From positions 1 through 24,498 of the IMG/VR virus record IMGVR_UViG_3300043419_000226: a stretch of DNA of 24,498 nucleotides; one strand, given 5' to 3'. Of this stretch, positions 1 through 5,007 are shown piece by piece (within the stretch, counting starts at the first letter, position 1; each line of letters opens with the position of its first letter). Both the position numbers and the translations under genes were made by a program. Below the pieces are notes generated by a model. It ran no database searches. It was not told where the DNA came from and was given only the letters and a program-made list of their open reading frames with translations. This stretch comes from a virus.

Positions 1-103
1 CCATGTCATAGTAAGACAGGGCATGAGAGGCGATAGAAGACGGGCCTAGGGCTGCGGCATAGGTGGCGAGACGCTTGCGCGTCATGGTACGGTAGCGGGA
101 CAT
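1..103 (-). CDS. Small phage protein of unknown function, cut by the left window edge
   Basis: An open frame starts at ATG (103-101) and runs off the left edge after 34 codons, beginning MSRYRTMTRKRLATYAAALG. The start is supported by AGAGGAA about 8 nt upstream. The visible part is basic at the N-terminus (six Arg/Lys in the first 11 residues), then Ala/Ser-rich. It is the last visible member of a leftward run of small genes and follows copy A of the intercistronic hairpin repeat. I do not recognise the family. The frame and ribosome site make it a credible gene, but the C-terminus is missing and no function can be given. Confidence 0.6.
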   Translation of the reverse strand, partial: MSRYRTMTRKRLATYAAALGPSSIASHALSYYDM

Positions 104-120
104 GGTGGTTATTCCTCTGT

Positions 121-171
121 GGACATGCAAAGGCGCATGGGATGCCAGCCCGTGAAGGCTGGACACCGATA
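121..171 (-). repeat. Intercistronic hairpin repeat, copy A
   Basis: Lies between the stop of the 75-aa gene (176-178) and the ribosome site of the next gene. On the transcribed strand it reads TATCGGTG, then a perfect 6-bp stem CCAGCC/GGCTGG (genomic 145-150 and 157-162, 6-nt loop), then ATCCC and a second small inverted repeat CATGC...GCATG. Copies B (419-470) and C (741-778) share this frame. There is no T-tract, so a simple intrinsic terminator is unlikely. An RNA processing or stability element (T7 uses RNase III sites between genes) is a possible role, by inference only. Confidence 0.75.
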
Positions 172-175
172 GGCC

Positions 176-403
176 TCAGTTGGACATTGCTTTGTGAATG
201 TCTTGCAGGGTGCAGATCAGTTGACCTAGGCCATCCTTGGACAGGCTAGAGGCGCATTCGTCTTTCCATTGTGCGCCAATCACAAGACGGATGGCGTCAC
301 CTTCGGTGTATGGCTTAACACTCATGTACGTGCCACCTGGCCCCATGCCATCGATCACTTCACACAGTTTGGTGGTGGTCACTTGTTCGACAAACTTGTC
401 CAT
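176..403 (-). CDS. Conserved-looking small phage protein of unknown function (75 aa)
   Basis: ATG at 403 is preceded by AAGGGAA at good distance (AGAAGGGAAACAGA then ATG), which fixes the start; it stops at TGA 178-176. The 75-residue product is soluble-looking, mixed alpha/beta, with no signal peptide, membrane segment or cysteine cluster (cysteines at 14, 50 and 64). It lies in a leftward operon-like run, with repeat copy B upstream and copy A downstream. I do not recognise the family. Placement among short genes near the presumed left genome end suggests an early, host-interaction gene, which is inference from position only. Confidence 0.65.
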   Translation of the reverse strand: MDKFVEQVTTTKLCEVIDGMGPGGTYMSVKPYTEGDAIRLVIGAQWKDECASSLSKDGLGQLICTLQDIHKAMSN

Positions 404-418
404 TCTGTTTCCCTTCTA

Positions 419-470
419 GGACATGCAAAAGCGCATGGGATCAGGGTGGACGTGCCACCCCTCACCGATA
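419..470 (-). repeat. Intercistronic hairpin repeat, copy B
   Basis: Same flanks as copy A: on the transcribed strand TATCGGTG at the gene-proximal side, and ATCCCATGCGC-TTTT-GCATGTCC at the other. The central stem has a different sequence, GGGTGG/CCACCC (genomic 444-449 and 455-460, 5-nt loop), and still pairs perfectly. This compensatory change argues that the RNA or DNA hairpin, not the stem sequence, is what is kept. It lies between the 72-aa gene stop (476) and the ribosome site of the 75-aa gene. Confidence 0.75.
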
Positions 471-475
471 TGCTT

Positions 476-694
476 TCAGCCTGCGAACCGATGCAGGGCG
501 CGAACCGTGGCAGGGCTTTCCAAATAGAGCGTGGTTTTGCCCATGTTGACCTTGGCCATGCAGTCACCGACAGACACGTTCCAGCCATTGCTTTGCGTGG
601 TGCGGCGACGGATCAACCCCTTTTGACCTAGGACACGAAAGCGGAACCCGGACGTGCGGTCATTCAACGCTTTGAAAGAGACAAACTTAGCCAT
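476..694 (-). CDS. Small basic phage protein of unknown function (72 aa)
   Basis: The start is taken at ATG 694 (MAKFVSFKALNDRTSGFRFR) because GGAG lies 8-9 nt upstream; the longer frame from 763 would read through the intercistronic repeat and is not supported. The product is 72 residues, rich in Arg/Lys, predicted mostly beta, with a central QKGLIRRRTTQSNGWNVSVG stretch and no membrane segment. It sits in the same leftward unit as its neighbours, flanked by repeat copies C and B. I do not recognise it. The basic, compact character would suit nucleic-acid binding, but nothing in the sequence proves that. Confidence 0.65.
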   Translation of the reverse strand: MAKFVSFKALNDRTSGFRFRVLGQKGLIRRRTTQSNGWNVSVGDCMAKVNMGKTTLYLESPATVRALHRFAG

Positions 695-740
695 TGCATT
701 CACTCCATGACGTGCGACAGGGCGGTATTGCCCTTGGGAT

Positions 741-778
741 TGCACGGGATGCCAGCCCCTCAAGGCTGGTCACCGATA
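741..778 (-). repeat. Intercistronic hairpin repeat, copy C (shorter)
   Basis: The third copy lies between the 241-aa gene stop (803) and the 72-aa gene. It keeps the CACCGATA/TATCGGTG border and the CCAGCC/GGCTGG stem (752-757 and 764-769), with a different loop (cctcaa against cgtgaa in copy A). The outer CATGC/GCATG part has decayed to TGCACGGGAT. It is a weaker copy of the same element. Confidence 0.7.
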
Positions 779-802
779 AAATCCCCTGCGCTAGCGTAAC
801 GA

Positions 803-1528
803 TCACCCCACGACAAAGCCGGACTGATCAAGCTTAGCCTTGCCCTTGGCATAGAGGGCCACGACAACCCCGGCAGGATCAAGAAACCGCATGTCGTCAC
901 GGTCACCGTCAATCGTGGGAAGGCCAAGGAAGGTTGACGGGATGTCAGACTTGCGACGGAATACGACCGCAACATTCAGGCCGTTAGCCTTGGCAATATC
1001 AGCCTGAGCCGCATAGGCCTTGTTTGCGCCAGAGTATGACCACGTCAAAGCGTAGTTTGAGGGAAGGCCACGGCGGTTTGCAATCTTGGTGTAGTCATAG
1101 AATTGCACCATCGGGAAAGCTTCCATGACATTGCGATAGACCGGGCCAAAAGCCTCAGTCTGAACCGGGATCAATTCCCAACGGATGTCAGACGTGCCAT
1201 TGAGACGGACGCAAGGCGTGATGCCACGCTTGGCACAGTAAGACACAAAGGACGACAGGTCAGACACAAGCTGAGCCATGAACCCGGCACGGTCAGAGGC
1301 GAACCATTGGGTTTTCCGTGCGCGACCGAGTTGGACAGAGGACATCTGGCCACGGCCTGCGGTGTTCAGGCATCCCGTGATGCATTTGGCCTGCTCTGCC
1401 ATCGGGCAGGTATTGATCCCGGCAGACTTCCAAGGGGTGAGGTACATGATAGCGGTCAGATACTCTGAACCGTCGCCCTTGACCGTCTTAGCGTTATTGC
1501 CACATGCCAGAAGATTGCCCTTCCACAT
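803..1528 (-). CDS. Conserved phage protein of unknown function (DUF7227 / 'gene product 88'-like), 241 aa
   Basis: ATG at 1528 has a strong site, GGAGGAA, 7-8 nt upstream. The protein begins MWKGNLLACGNNAKTVKGDG and carries the segments CPMAEQAKCITGCLNTAGRG (41-60), VRLNGTSDIRWE (107-118), QFYDYTK (142-148), LTWSYSGANKAYA (161-173) and DGDRDDMRFLDP (207-218). From memory these recur in a widespread phage family of unassigned function; the family name is my recollection and unverified. Cysteines 41, 49 and 53 (Cx7Cx3C) are clustered and could bind metal or an Fe-S cluster. The spaced beta-strand-like segments would fit a TIM-barrel-like fold, also inference. It is followed by repeat copy C and is the largest gene of the presumed early block. 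Confidence 0.75.
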   Translation of the reverse strand: MWKGNLLACGNNAKTVKGDGSEYLTAIMYLTPWKSAGINTCPMAEQAKCITGCLNTAGRGQMSSVQLGRARKTQWFASDRAGFMAQLVSDLSSFVSYCAKRGITPCVRLNGTSDIRWELIPVQTEAFGPVYRNVMEAFPMVQFYDYTKIANRRGLPSNYALTWSYSGANKAYAAQADIAKANGLNVAVVFRRKSDIPSTFLGLPTIDGDRDDMRFLDPAGVVVALYAKGKAKLDQSGFVVG

Positions 1529-1610
1529 AGTCCATTCCTCCGGTGTATTGGTTGCGTTGGTGTAACTGTTGATAAGCTAGGGGCAATGCCATTGCAAGCC
1601 CCTTGTGGGT

Positions 1611-1688
1611 TCAGTAGCAATCCTTGGCAAGGATCACCACGACCGCTAGGCCCCATATGATAGACATGAGAAAGAATGCTTCGATCAT
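1611..1688 (-). CDS. 25-aa single-span membrane peptide
   Basis: A very short frame from ATG 1688 to TGA 1613-1611. AAGGGGA lies 6-7 nt upstream of the ATG, a good ribosome site. The product begins MIEAFFLMSIIWGLAVVVIL and ends AKDCY, that is, an acidic residue, one hydrophobic helix of about 18 residues, and a short polar tail. It is the first gene of the leftward run after the non-coding region and lies about 80 bp upstream of the 241-aa gene. T7-like phages often encode tiny membrane peptides early. The strong ribosome site and clean transmembrane composition support it; its small size keeps the confidence moderate. Confidence 0.5.
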   Translation of the reverse strand: MIEAFFLMSIIWGLAVVVILAKDCY

Positions 1689-1716
1689 GACGTTATCCCC
1701 TTGATTGATTGACAAG

Positions 1717-1746
1717 CTAAGAGTGCATCACATGCGGCACTCTTAG
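1717..1746. other. Perfect 10-bp inverted repeat (hairpin)
   Basis: CTAAGAGTGC (1717-1726) and GCACTCTTAG (1737-1746) are exact inverted copies around a 10-nt spacer, just upstream of the 25-aa leftward gene. A second inverted repeat, ATCAAC/GTTGAT, follows at 1750-1755 and 1768-1773. Neither has a T-run, so a 5'-leader structure, RNA processing site or operator is more likely than a terminator. Confidence 0.65.
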
Positions 1747-1911
1747 GTTATCAACCGGGCAAGGCTTGTTGATCCCGTGTTACTGTCACGGCAAGCCCTG
1801 CCCTAGTTGGTGGCCATCATCGGCTTGCGCCTAGGCTTAGGGTCATAACGATGTCAAAGAGCGGTATCGCTTGGCTGTCCGGCTTGTCGCCTTGTTTCCT
1901 TCGATGAACAA

Positions 1912-1962
1912 GGTATAGCCTAGGATTAAATCCCTTGTCCATCCCCTATTTTAAAAAAAAGT
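1912..1962 (-). promoter_or_regulatory. Candidate sigma70-type promoter for the leftward early genes
   Basis: On the minus strand: TGGACA (1941-1936), an 18-bp spacer, then TATACC (1917-1912), with a run of T and A (about 1951-1962) directly upstream that could act as an UP element. It matches consensus at 5/6 and 4/6 positions. The place, ahead of the first small genes, suits the early host-RNA-polymerase promoters known from T7-like phages. The call is by eye. Confidence 0.35.
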
Positions 1963-2015
1963 AACGAAAAGAGCTAACTTTCTTCTAACCTATTGAAAAT
2001 GAATAAAACCTTTTT

Positions 2016-2180
2016 GCATGGTTAGGCATGGTCTGGCCTAGGTTTTCCCTTGTGCATGGTATGGATCACCCGTGCGCGTATCGTGTGCGTGTGTGTGTGT
2101 GCAGGGCTTGGCCTAGGGTCTGGCATGGCTTGCCCTTGGCTTGGCATGGTCTGGCATGGTCTGGCATGGTCTGCCCGGTT
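2016..2180. repeat. Array of 10-bp-spaced GGCATGGT words
   Basis: TTGGCATGGT, CTGGCATGGT and CTGGCATGGT follow head to tail at 2141-2170, with further GCATGGT or GGCATGG variants at about 2016, 2025, 2054 and 2121. The 10-bp step puts the copies on one face of the helix. T7 has short repeat arrays next to its terminal redundancy, which makes a packaging or end-processing role conceivable. The function is not shown by the sequence. Confidence 0.65.
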
Positions 2181-2205
2181 ATGCCTAGGTCTGGCCTAGT
2201 GTTAC

Positions 2206-2235
2206 GTTATAACAAAACGAAAAAATATAGACCAA
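2206..2235 (-). promoter_or_regulatory. Candidate leftward sigma70-type promoter, weak -35
   Basis: On the minus strand: TTGGTC (2235-2230), an 18-bp AT-rich spacer, then TATAAC (2211-2206), five of six matches to the -10 consensus. It lies in an AT-rich patch inside otherwise GC-rich non-coding DNA. It could add to early transcription of the leftward genes. Confidence 0.3.
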
Positions 2236-2510
2236 AAAACAGACCCCCAAGCCTGCCCCGATCTATCCCCCGCCTTGCCTGCCCTTGTTAGGATGTCGCA
2301 TCCTATGGCTAGCCTAATGATTACAATGGGTTAGGCCTTGTTTGTGCCTAGGATCATGGCACAAGACACCACCACCCCGCCTTTCCAGCACTCCACCCCC
2401 ACCCCAGAGGGGGGAAGCTGCGCCGCCACGTATGCGGTAGGTACTTCAGATTTTTGCTAGAAATTCTAAGACCCTATCTCTCAACCACCACTACCACACC
2501 CCTATGTCCA

Positions 2511-2540
2511 ACCCTGTTCAACCCTGTTCAACCCTGTTCA
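2511..2540. repeat. Three perfect tandem copies of ACCCTGTTCA
   Basis: The 10-mer ACCCTGTTCA occurs head to tail at 2511-2520, 2521-2530 and 2531-2540 without a mismatch, with a degenerate half copy on each side (TGTCCA before, CCCTTCTC after). It lies in the non-coding region, in no supported frame. Its 10-bp period matches that of the GGCATGGT array, although the words differ. Confidence 0.8.
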
Positions 2541-2602
2541 CCCTTCTCTCTTCACACTGTTGTTATCTTGGTCAATCCTATTCACCACCATGTCCATTAT
2601 TC

Positions 2603-2678
2603 TGAACCTATGTGTCTCCATGTTGAACCTATGTTCAACAGGTAAAGCTATGTAGAACCTAGGTTAAACCTATGTAGA
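2603..2678. repeat. Spaced GAACCTATG-type words with an inverted repeat
   Basis: TGAACCTATG occurs at 2603-2612 and 2624-2633, exactly 21 bp apart; related words GAACCTAGG and AAACCTATG follow at about 2655 and 2666. CTATGTAGA occurs at 2648-2656 and 2670-2678. GTTGAAC (2622-2628) and GTTCAAC (2633-2639) form a 7-bp stem with a 4-nt loop. The pattern looks like clustered protein sites near the rightward promoter. Confidence 0.6.
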
Positions 2679-2740
2679 GATAGGTAGAGCGGAGGGGGTA
2701 CCCCCCTAGGTGGGTGGGGTAGTTGTTTACCCTTGTTTTC

Positions 2741-2768
2741 TTGACTCCAACAGAACCTTTTATACAAA
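2741..2768 (+). promoter_or_regulatory. Candidate rightward promoter for the plus-strand gene
   Basis: TTGACT (2741-2746), a 16-bp spacer, then TACAAA (2763-2768). The -35 matches consensus at five of six positions and the -10 at four. It lies 45 bp upstream of the plus-strand start codon, and a palindrome covers the predicted transcription start. The only plus-strand gene in the window needs its own promoter, which adds contextual support. Confidence 0.45.
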
Positions 2769-2773
2769 TGGAA

Positions 2774-2783
2774 TCGCTAGCGA
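2774..2783. promoter_or_regulatory. 10-bp palindrome TCGCTAGCGA, operator candidate
   Basis: A perfect 10-bp palindrome directly downstream of the candidate -10 box, where the transcript should begin. A repressor bound here would block the rightward promoter. Because the gene it precedes resembles AbrB-type regulators, autoregulation is a reasonable hypothesis; nothing in the sequence proves it. Confidence 0.35.
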
Positions 2784-2812
2784 AACTGCTACGCTGATGG
2801 AAGGAGTAACGA

Positions 2813-3235
2813 ATGAGGAAGAGACTACAACCCAACGAAGAAAGAAAGGAGGTACAACCAGCTATCCCAGCGAACATCCAGTTTGAACTACCTCTGAGAA
2901 CGAGGTCAGACGCTGTTGACTGTAGGATTACCAACCTAGATCGGAACGGTAAGAGGGATTGTAGACTGACAATCTCCCGCCTGATCATGAGCAAGGCCGG
3001 GTTTAAGCCCGGTCAGAGGTTCACCGTACTACGAGGTAAAGCCCCGCATCACCGTTGGATACGTGTAGAGCCTGCCAACTACGGGCAGAGGCTCTCTGAC
3101 AAGGGTTCCCTATCCCTGAGTGTACGTCAGATCATGAGGCACGATGTCAAACTCAAGGCTGAGAAGGTAGAACCTCTCCTTGGGAAGGATGCAGTCTACT
3201 TCGAACTCCCTGAGAACTGGGTAATCAGGGCGTAG
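2813..3235 (+). CDS. Plus-strand gene of unknown function; tandem AbrB/SymE-like half-barrels (140 aa)
   Basis: The start at ATG 2813 has AAGGAG six bases upstream. This is the only credible plus-strand gene here, convergent with the large terminase. Residues 51-87 (LTIS, then IMSKAGFKPGQRFTVLRG, then WIRVEP) resemble the SpoVT/AbrB and SymE pattern of strand, short helix, 'KPG', strand, strand. Residues 99-133 (LSLSVRQIM...LKAEKVEPLLGKD...YFELP) look like a second copy, suggesting a single-chain pseudo-dimer. The N-terminal 25 residues are charged and probably flexible. Twelve of 18 arginines use AGA or AGG, whereas those I checked in the capsid gene are all CGN, a hint of different origin. 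A DNA-binding or toxin/antitoxin-type regulator is the best guess; no family is firmly recognised. Confidence 0.8.
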   Translation: MRKRLQPNEERKEVQPAIPANIQFELPLRTRSDAVDCRITNLDRNGKRDCRLTISRLIMSKAGFKPGQRFTVLRGKAPHHRWIRVEPANYGQRLSDKGSLSLSVRQIMRHDVKLKAEKVEPLLGKDAVYFELPENWVIRA

Positions 3236-3246
3236 GCTTCGTATAA

Positions 3247-3322
3247 GAGGCGTACAGAGGTGTAGTGTGTCTAGGGTAGGTCAGCCTACCTCAAACCAAT
3301 ACAGCCTCTGTACGGCCCTCTT
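3247..3322. terminator. Large inverted repeat between convergent genes, possible bidirectional terminator
   Basis: CGTACAGAGG (3251-3260) pairs exactly with CCTCTGTACG (3305-3314); GAGG/CCTC (3247-3250 with 3317-3320) extends the stem past a 2-nt bulge. An inner hairpin GGTAGG-TCAG-CCTACC (3275-3290) sits in the loop. It separates the plus-strand gene from the leftward terminase gene, where termination in both directions is needed. Only a short TTT follows on the plus strand, so factor-dependent termination or RNase III cleavage is also possible. Confidence 0.5.
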
Positions 3323-3336
3323 TGAGACCTGTTTGC

Positions 3337-5007
3337 TCATCGACCCCTGAATGAGATCACAGAGGTACGATCAGGGCCTCGTCCAATGGCATTTTCCATA
3401 AATCGGGATAGCTCACTGTCCAGTAGACGGTCTCTTTCCGAGGCTATACCCCGTTCAGCGTCCTGACCCATGCGTTCAGCCCAGTAGTTGATGGCAATAG
3501 ACAGTGCATCAAGACGGTCATCGTGCTTCAAGGCACCACGATCATACGAGATACGTGTCAACTGGTAGATCAAGCTCTTGGTGAACTTGTTATCACCCTC
3601 GTATGCCTGTGCAGAACGGTAGTCTTCCTCAATGACAGAGGAGTCGAACACCAGTTTGTGCCTGTTCATCACAGGTTCGATGGTGTCAATGATCCGTCGT
3701 TCCTTCTGAGTGGAGTGTTTGACCTCTTCGATCATGCAAGGGTGTACCCTCGCCATGACAGGCTTGATCAACTCGGTATACATGCCATCACCAAAGTTAG
3801 CTTCGATGATCACATGGTTCACCTTCTCTTCCTTGGCGATCTGGGAGAGCTTCTCAAGGGTTGCCATGTCGTAACCACCCGGTAGACCCCCTGCCCTGCG
3901 GACGTACAAGAAGCCATTCAGCATCTTGACCACGGCATAACCCGTTTCGTCCTTGCCTCTACCAGCAGGGTCGATGGACATCACGCTCCCAGTGTAGTCT
4001 GAGAAGGTCTCAGAGTGTGCTGCAAAGCGATAAAAGCGATCACCCGACATTGCGAGGTTAGGAAGGAGCTTCCACTCCTTGTTGGGATCAGGCATCCACT
4101 CCACCTTCATGGGAGCGCGATCAACCTGAGTGTCCATCACGATCAAGTCACGTACCTTGAGGGGGAACCTCTCGGTATCGGACAGACTGGTGTTCAACAT
4201 GAACTGCAAGGCAAAACCTGCCTTACCGTATTCAGCCATACGGGCCATCAGGTCCATGTCTGAGAAGCGTTGGGGGTCCGTTGAGGTCCCTACAGTCTTG
4301 TTCAGACGCTTGATGAATGGTGCAAGCTTCTCGCCATACTTCTCCCGCTCCTTGTCAGTGGGTACAAGGGCTGGCCAGATGCGTGTCTCAAAGGTCTCAG
4401 GAAGTTTCTCGTAGATCGAGTCTTCTGTCTGGGGAGTACCGAGGTAGATCACCCGTGCCTCTTCGACAGGCTTGAGGATAGCCGAGAACTCTTTGGTACG
4501 TTCAAGCAGCTTCTCACGCATGTCTGCGGTTGCTGCGTTGTTCAGGATTTCAACGTCGTCTGCGATGATGATGTCAGCACGGCTACCAGTGAGCTGACCA
4601 GTGATACCCACGGATTTAACCGATGGAGACTGGTCTGCGGTGGCTGGACCTACGTCAAACTCGATACGCGAGTTACGTTGTTCTTCACGGGGTCTCAGAT
4701 GGGCCAAGATAGGTAGTTCTTGGATGAGACGCATGGTGAAGGTGGAGAAGGCGTCTGAGCGGCTCTTCGAAGCCGATACGACCAATATCTTCAATTGAGG
4801 ATTACGGTACAACTCCCACAGAACGTAGGCAGAGGTCACGAAAGACTTGCCTACACCCCGGAATGCCTGAATGCAGCACTTGCGAGGACCGTGTTGCAGG
4901 TAATGTGCAATGTCGTATTGAAGAGGTGTGGGATCGGGAAGATTGATGTGCTGCCAGACGACGAAAAGGAACTTGCGAAAGTCCTTCTTGAGTTCATCAG
5001 CTAGCAA
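3337..5007 (-). CDS. terL: Terminase large subunit (T7 gp19-like DNA maturase B)
   Basis: The packaging motor ATPase and nuclease that drives DNA into the prohead and cuts the concatemer. Visible motifs: Walker A AFRGVGKS (48-55), Walker B IIIADDVE (146-153), the coupling segment YLGTPQTE (188-195), and the RNase H-like nuclease acidic residues D346 (SIDPAGRGKDETGY), E402 (IEANFGDGM) and D496/D497/D500 (KHDDRLDAL). The length of 556 is close to T7 gp19 (586). SVKSVGITGQLTGSRADIII (129-148) closely matches the T7 protein as I remember it. The start is TTG at 5007, directly after the small-subunit stop; no ATG exists further upstream in frame, and the N-terminus (LKKDFRKFLFVVW) aligns with the start of gp19. 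Confidence 0.96.
   Translation of the reverse strand: MLADELKKDFRKFLFVVWQHINLPDPTPLQYDIAHYLQHGPRKCCIQAFRGVGKSFVTSAYVLWELYRNPQLKILVVSASKSRSDAFSTFTMRLIQELPILAHLRPREEQRNSRIEFDVGPATADQSPSVKSVGITGQLTGSRADIIIADDVEILNNAATADMREKLLERTKEFSAILKPVEEARVIYLGTPQTEDSIYEKLPETFETRIWPALVPTDKEREKYGEKLAPFIKRLNKTVGTSTDPQRFSDMDLMARMAEYGKAGFALQFMLNTSLSDTERFPLKVRDLIVMDTQVDRAPMKVEWMPDPNKEWKLLPNLAMSGDRFYRFAAHSETFSDYTGSVMSIDPAGRGKDETGYAVVKMLNGFLYVRRAGGLPGGYDMATLEKLSQIAKEEKVNHVIIEANFGDGMYTELIKPVMARVHPCMIEEVKHSTQKERRIIDTIEPVMNRHKLVFDSSVIEEDYRSAQAYEGDNKFTKSLIYQLTRISYDRGALKHDDRLDALSIAINYWAERMGQDAERGIASERDRLLDSELSRFMENAIGRGPDRTSVISFRGR

Larger units (their letters stand above)
1689..2812. other. Non-coding, repeat-rich intergenic region; presumed joined genome ends
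   Basis: About 1.1 kb without a credible long gene, between the last rightward-end genes and the first leftward small genes. It contains hairpins (1717-1746, 1750-1773), an AT-rich tract (about 1945-2015), a 10-bp word array (about 2016-2180), three tandem 10-mers (2511-2540), 21-bp-spaced words (2603-2674), eight CCTAGG sites and candidate promoters on both strands. In T7 the terminase gene ends the genome and early genes start it, with repeat arrays beside the terminal redundancy. By analogy this stretch probably holds the terminal-repeat junction. That is inference; no boundary can be placed from the sequence. Confidence 0.6.

Noticed and set aside
1456-1656. Minus-strand 66-codon frame over the start of the 241-aa gene
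   Set aside because: It overlaps two better supported frames (25-aa peptide and 241-aa protein) and has no ribosome site.
1852-1857. Minus-strand TTGACA as a -35 box
   Set aside because: Perfect -35 hexamer, but at 16-18 bp downstream only CCTAGGC-type sequence is found, without any -10 resemblance.
2028-2291. Plus-strand 87-codon frame in the repeat region
   Set aside because: Its composition (very rich in Trp, Arg, His, Cys, Pro) reflects the GGCATGGT and CCTAGG repeats. No ribosome site was seen and no family resemblance.
2356-2463. Plus-strand 35-codon frame beginning MAQDTTTPPFQHSTPTPEGG
   Set aside because: The AGGA upstream is only a few bases from the ATG, the product is low-complexity, and a C-run/G-run hairpin lies within it. 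Possible, but not supportable.
2694-2705. GGGGGTACCCCC palindrome
   Set aside because: A perfect 12-bp palindrome but with no loop and within a G/C-run; alone it gives no evidence of a terminator or binding site.
2659-2994. Minus-strand 111-codon frame opposite the plus-strand gene
   Set aside because: It lies across the promoter and first half of the well-supported plus-strand gene, is Ser/Leu-rich and has no ribosome site.
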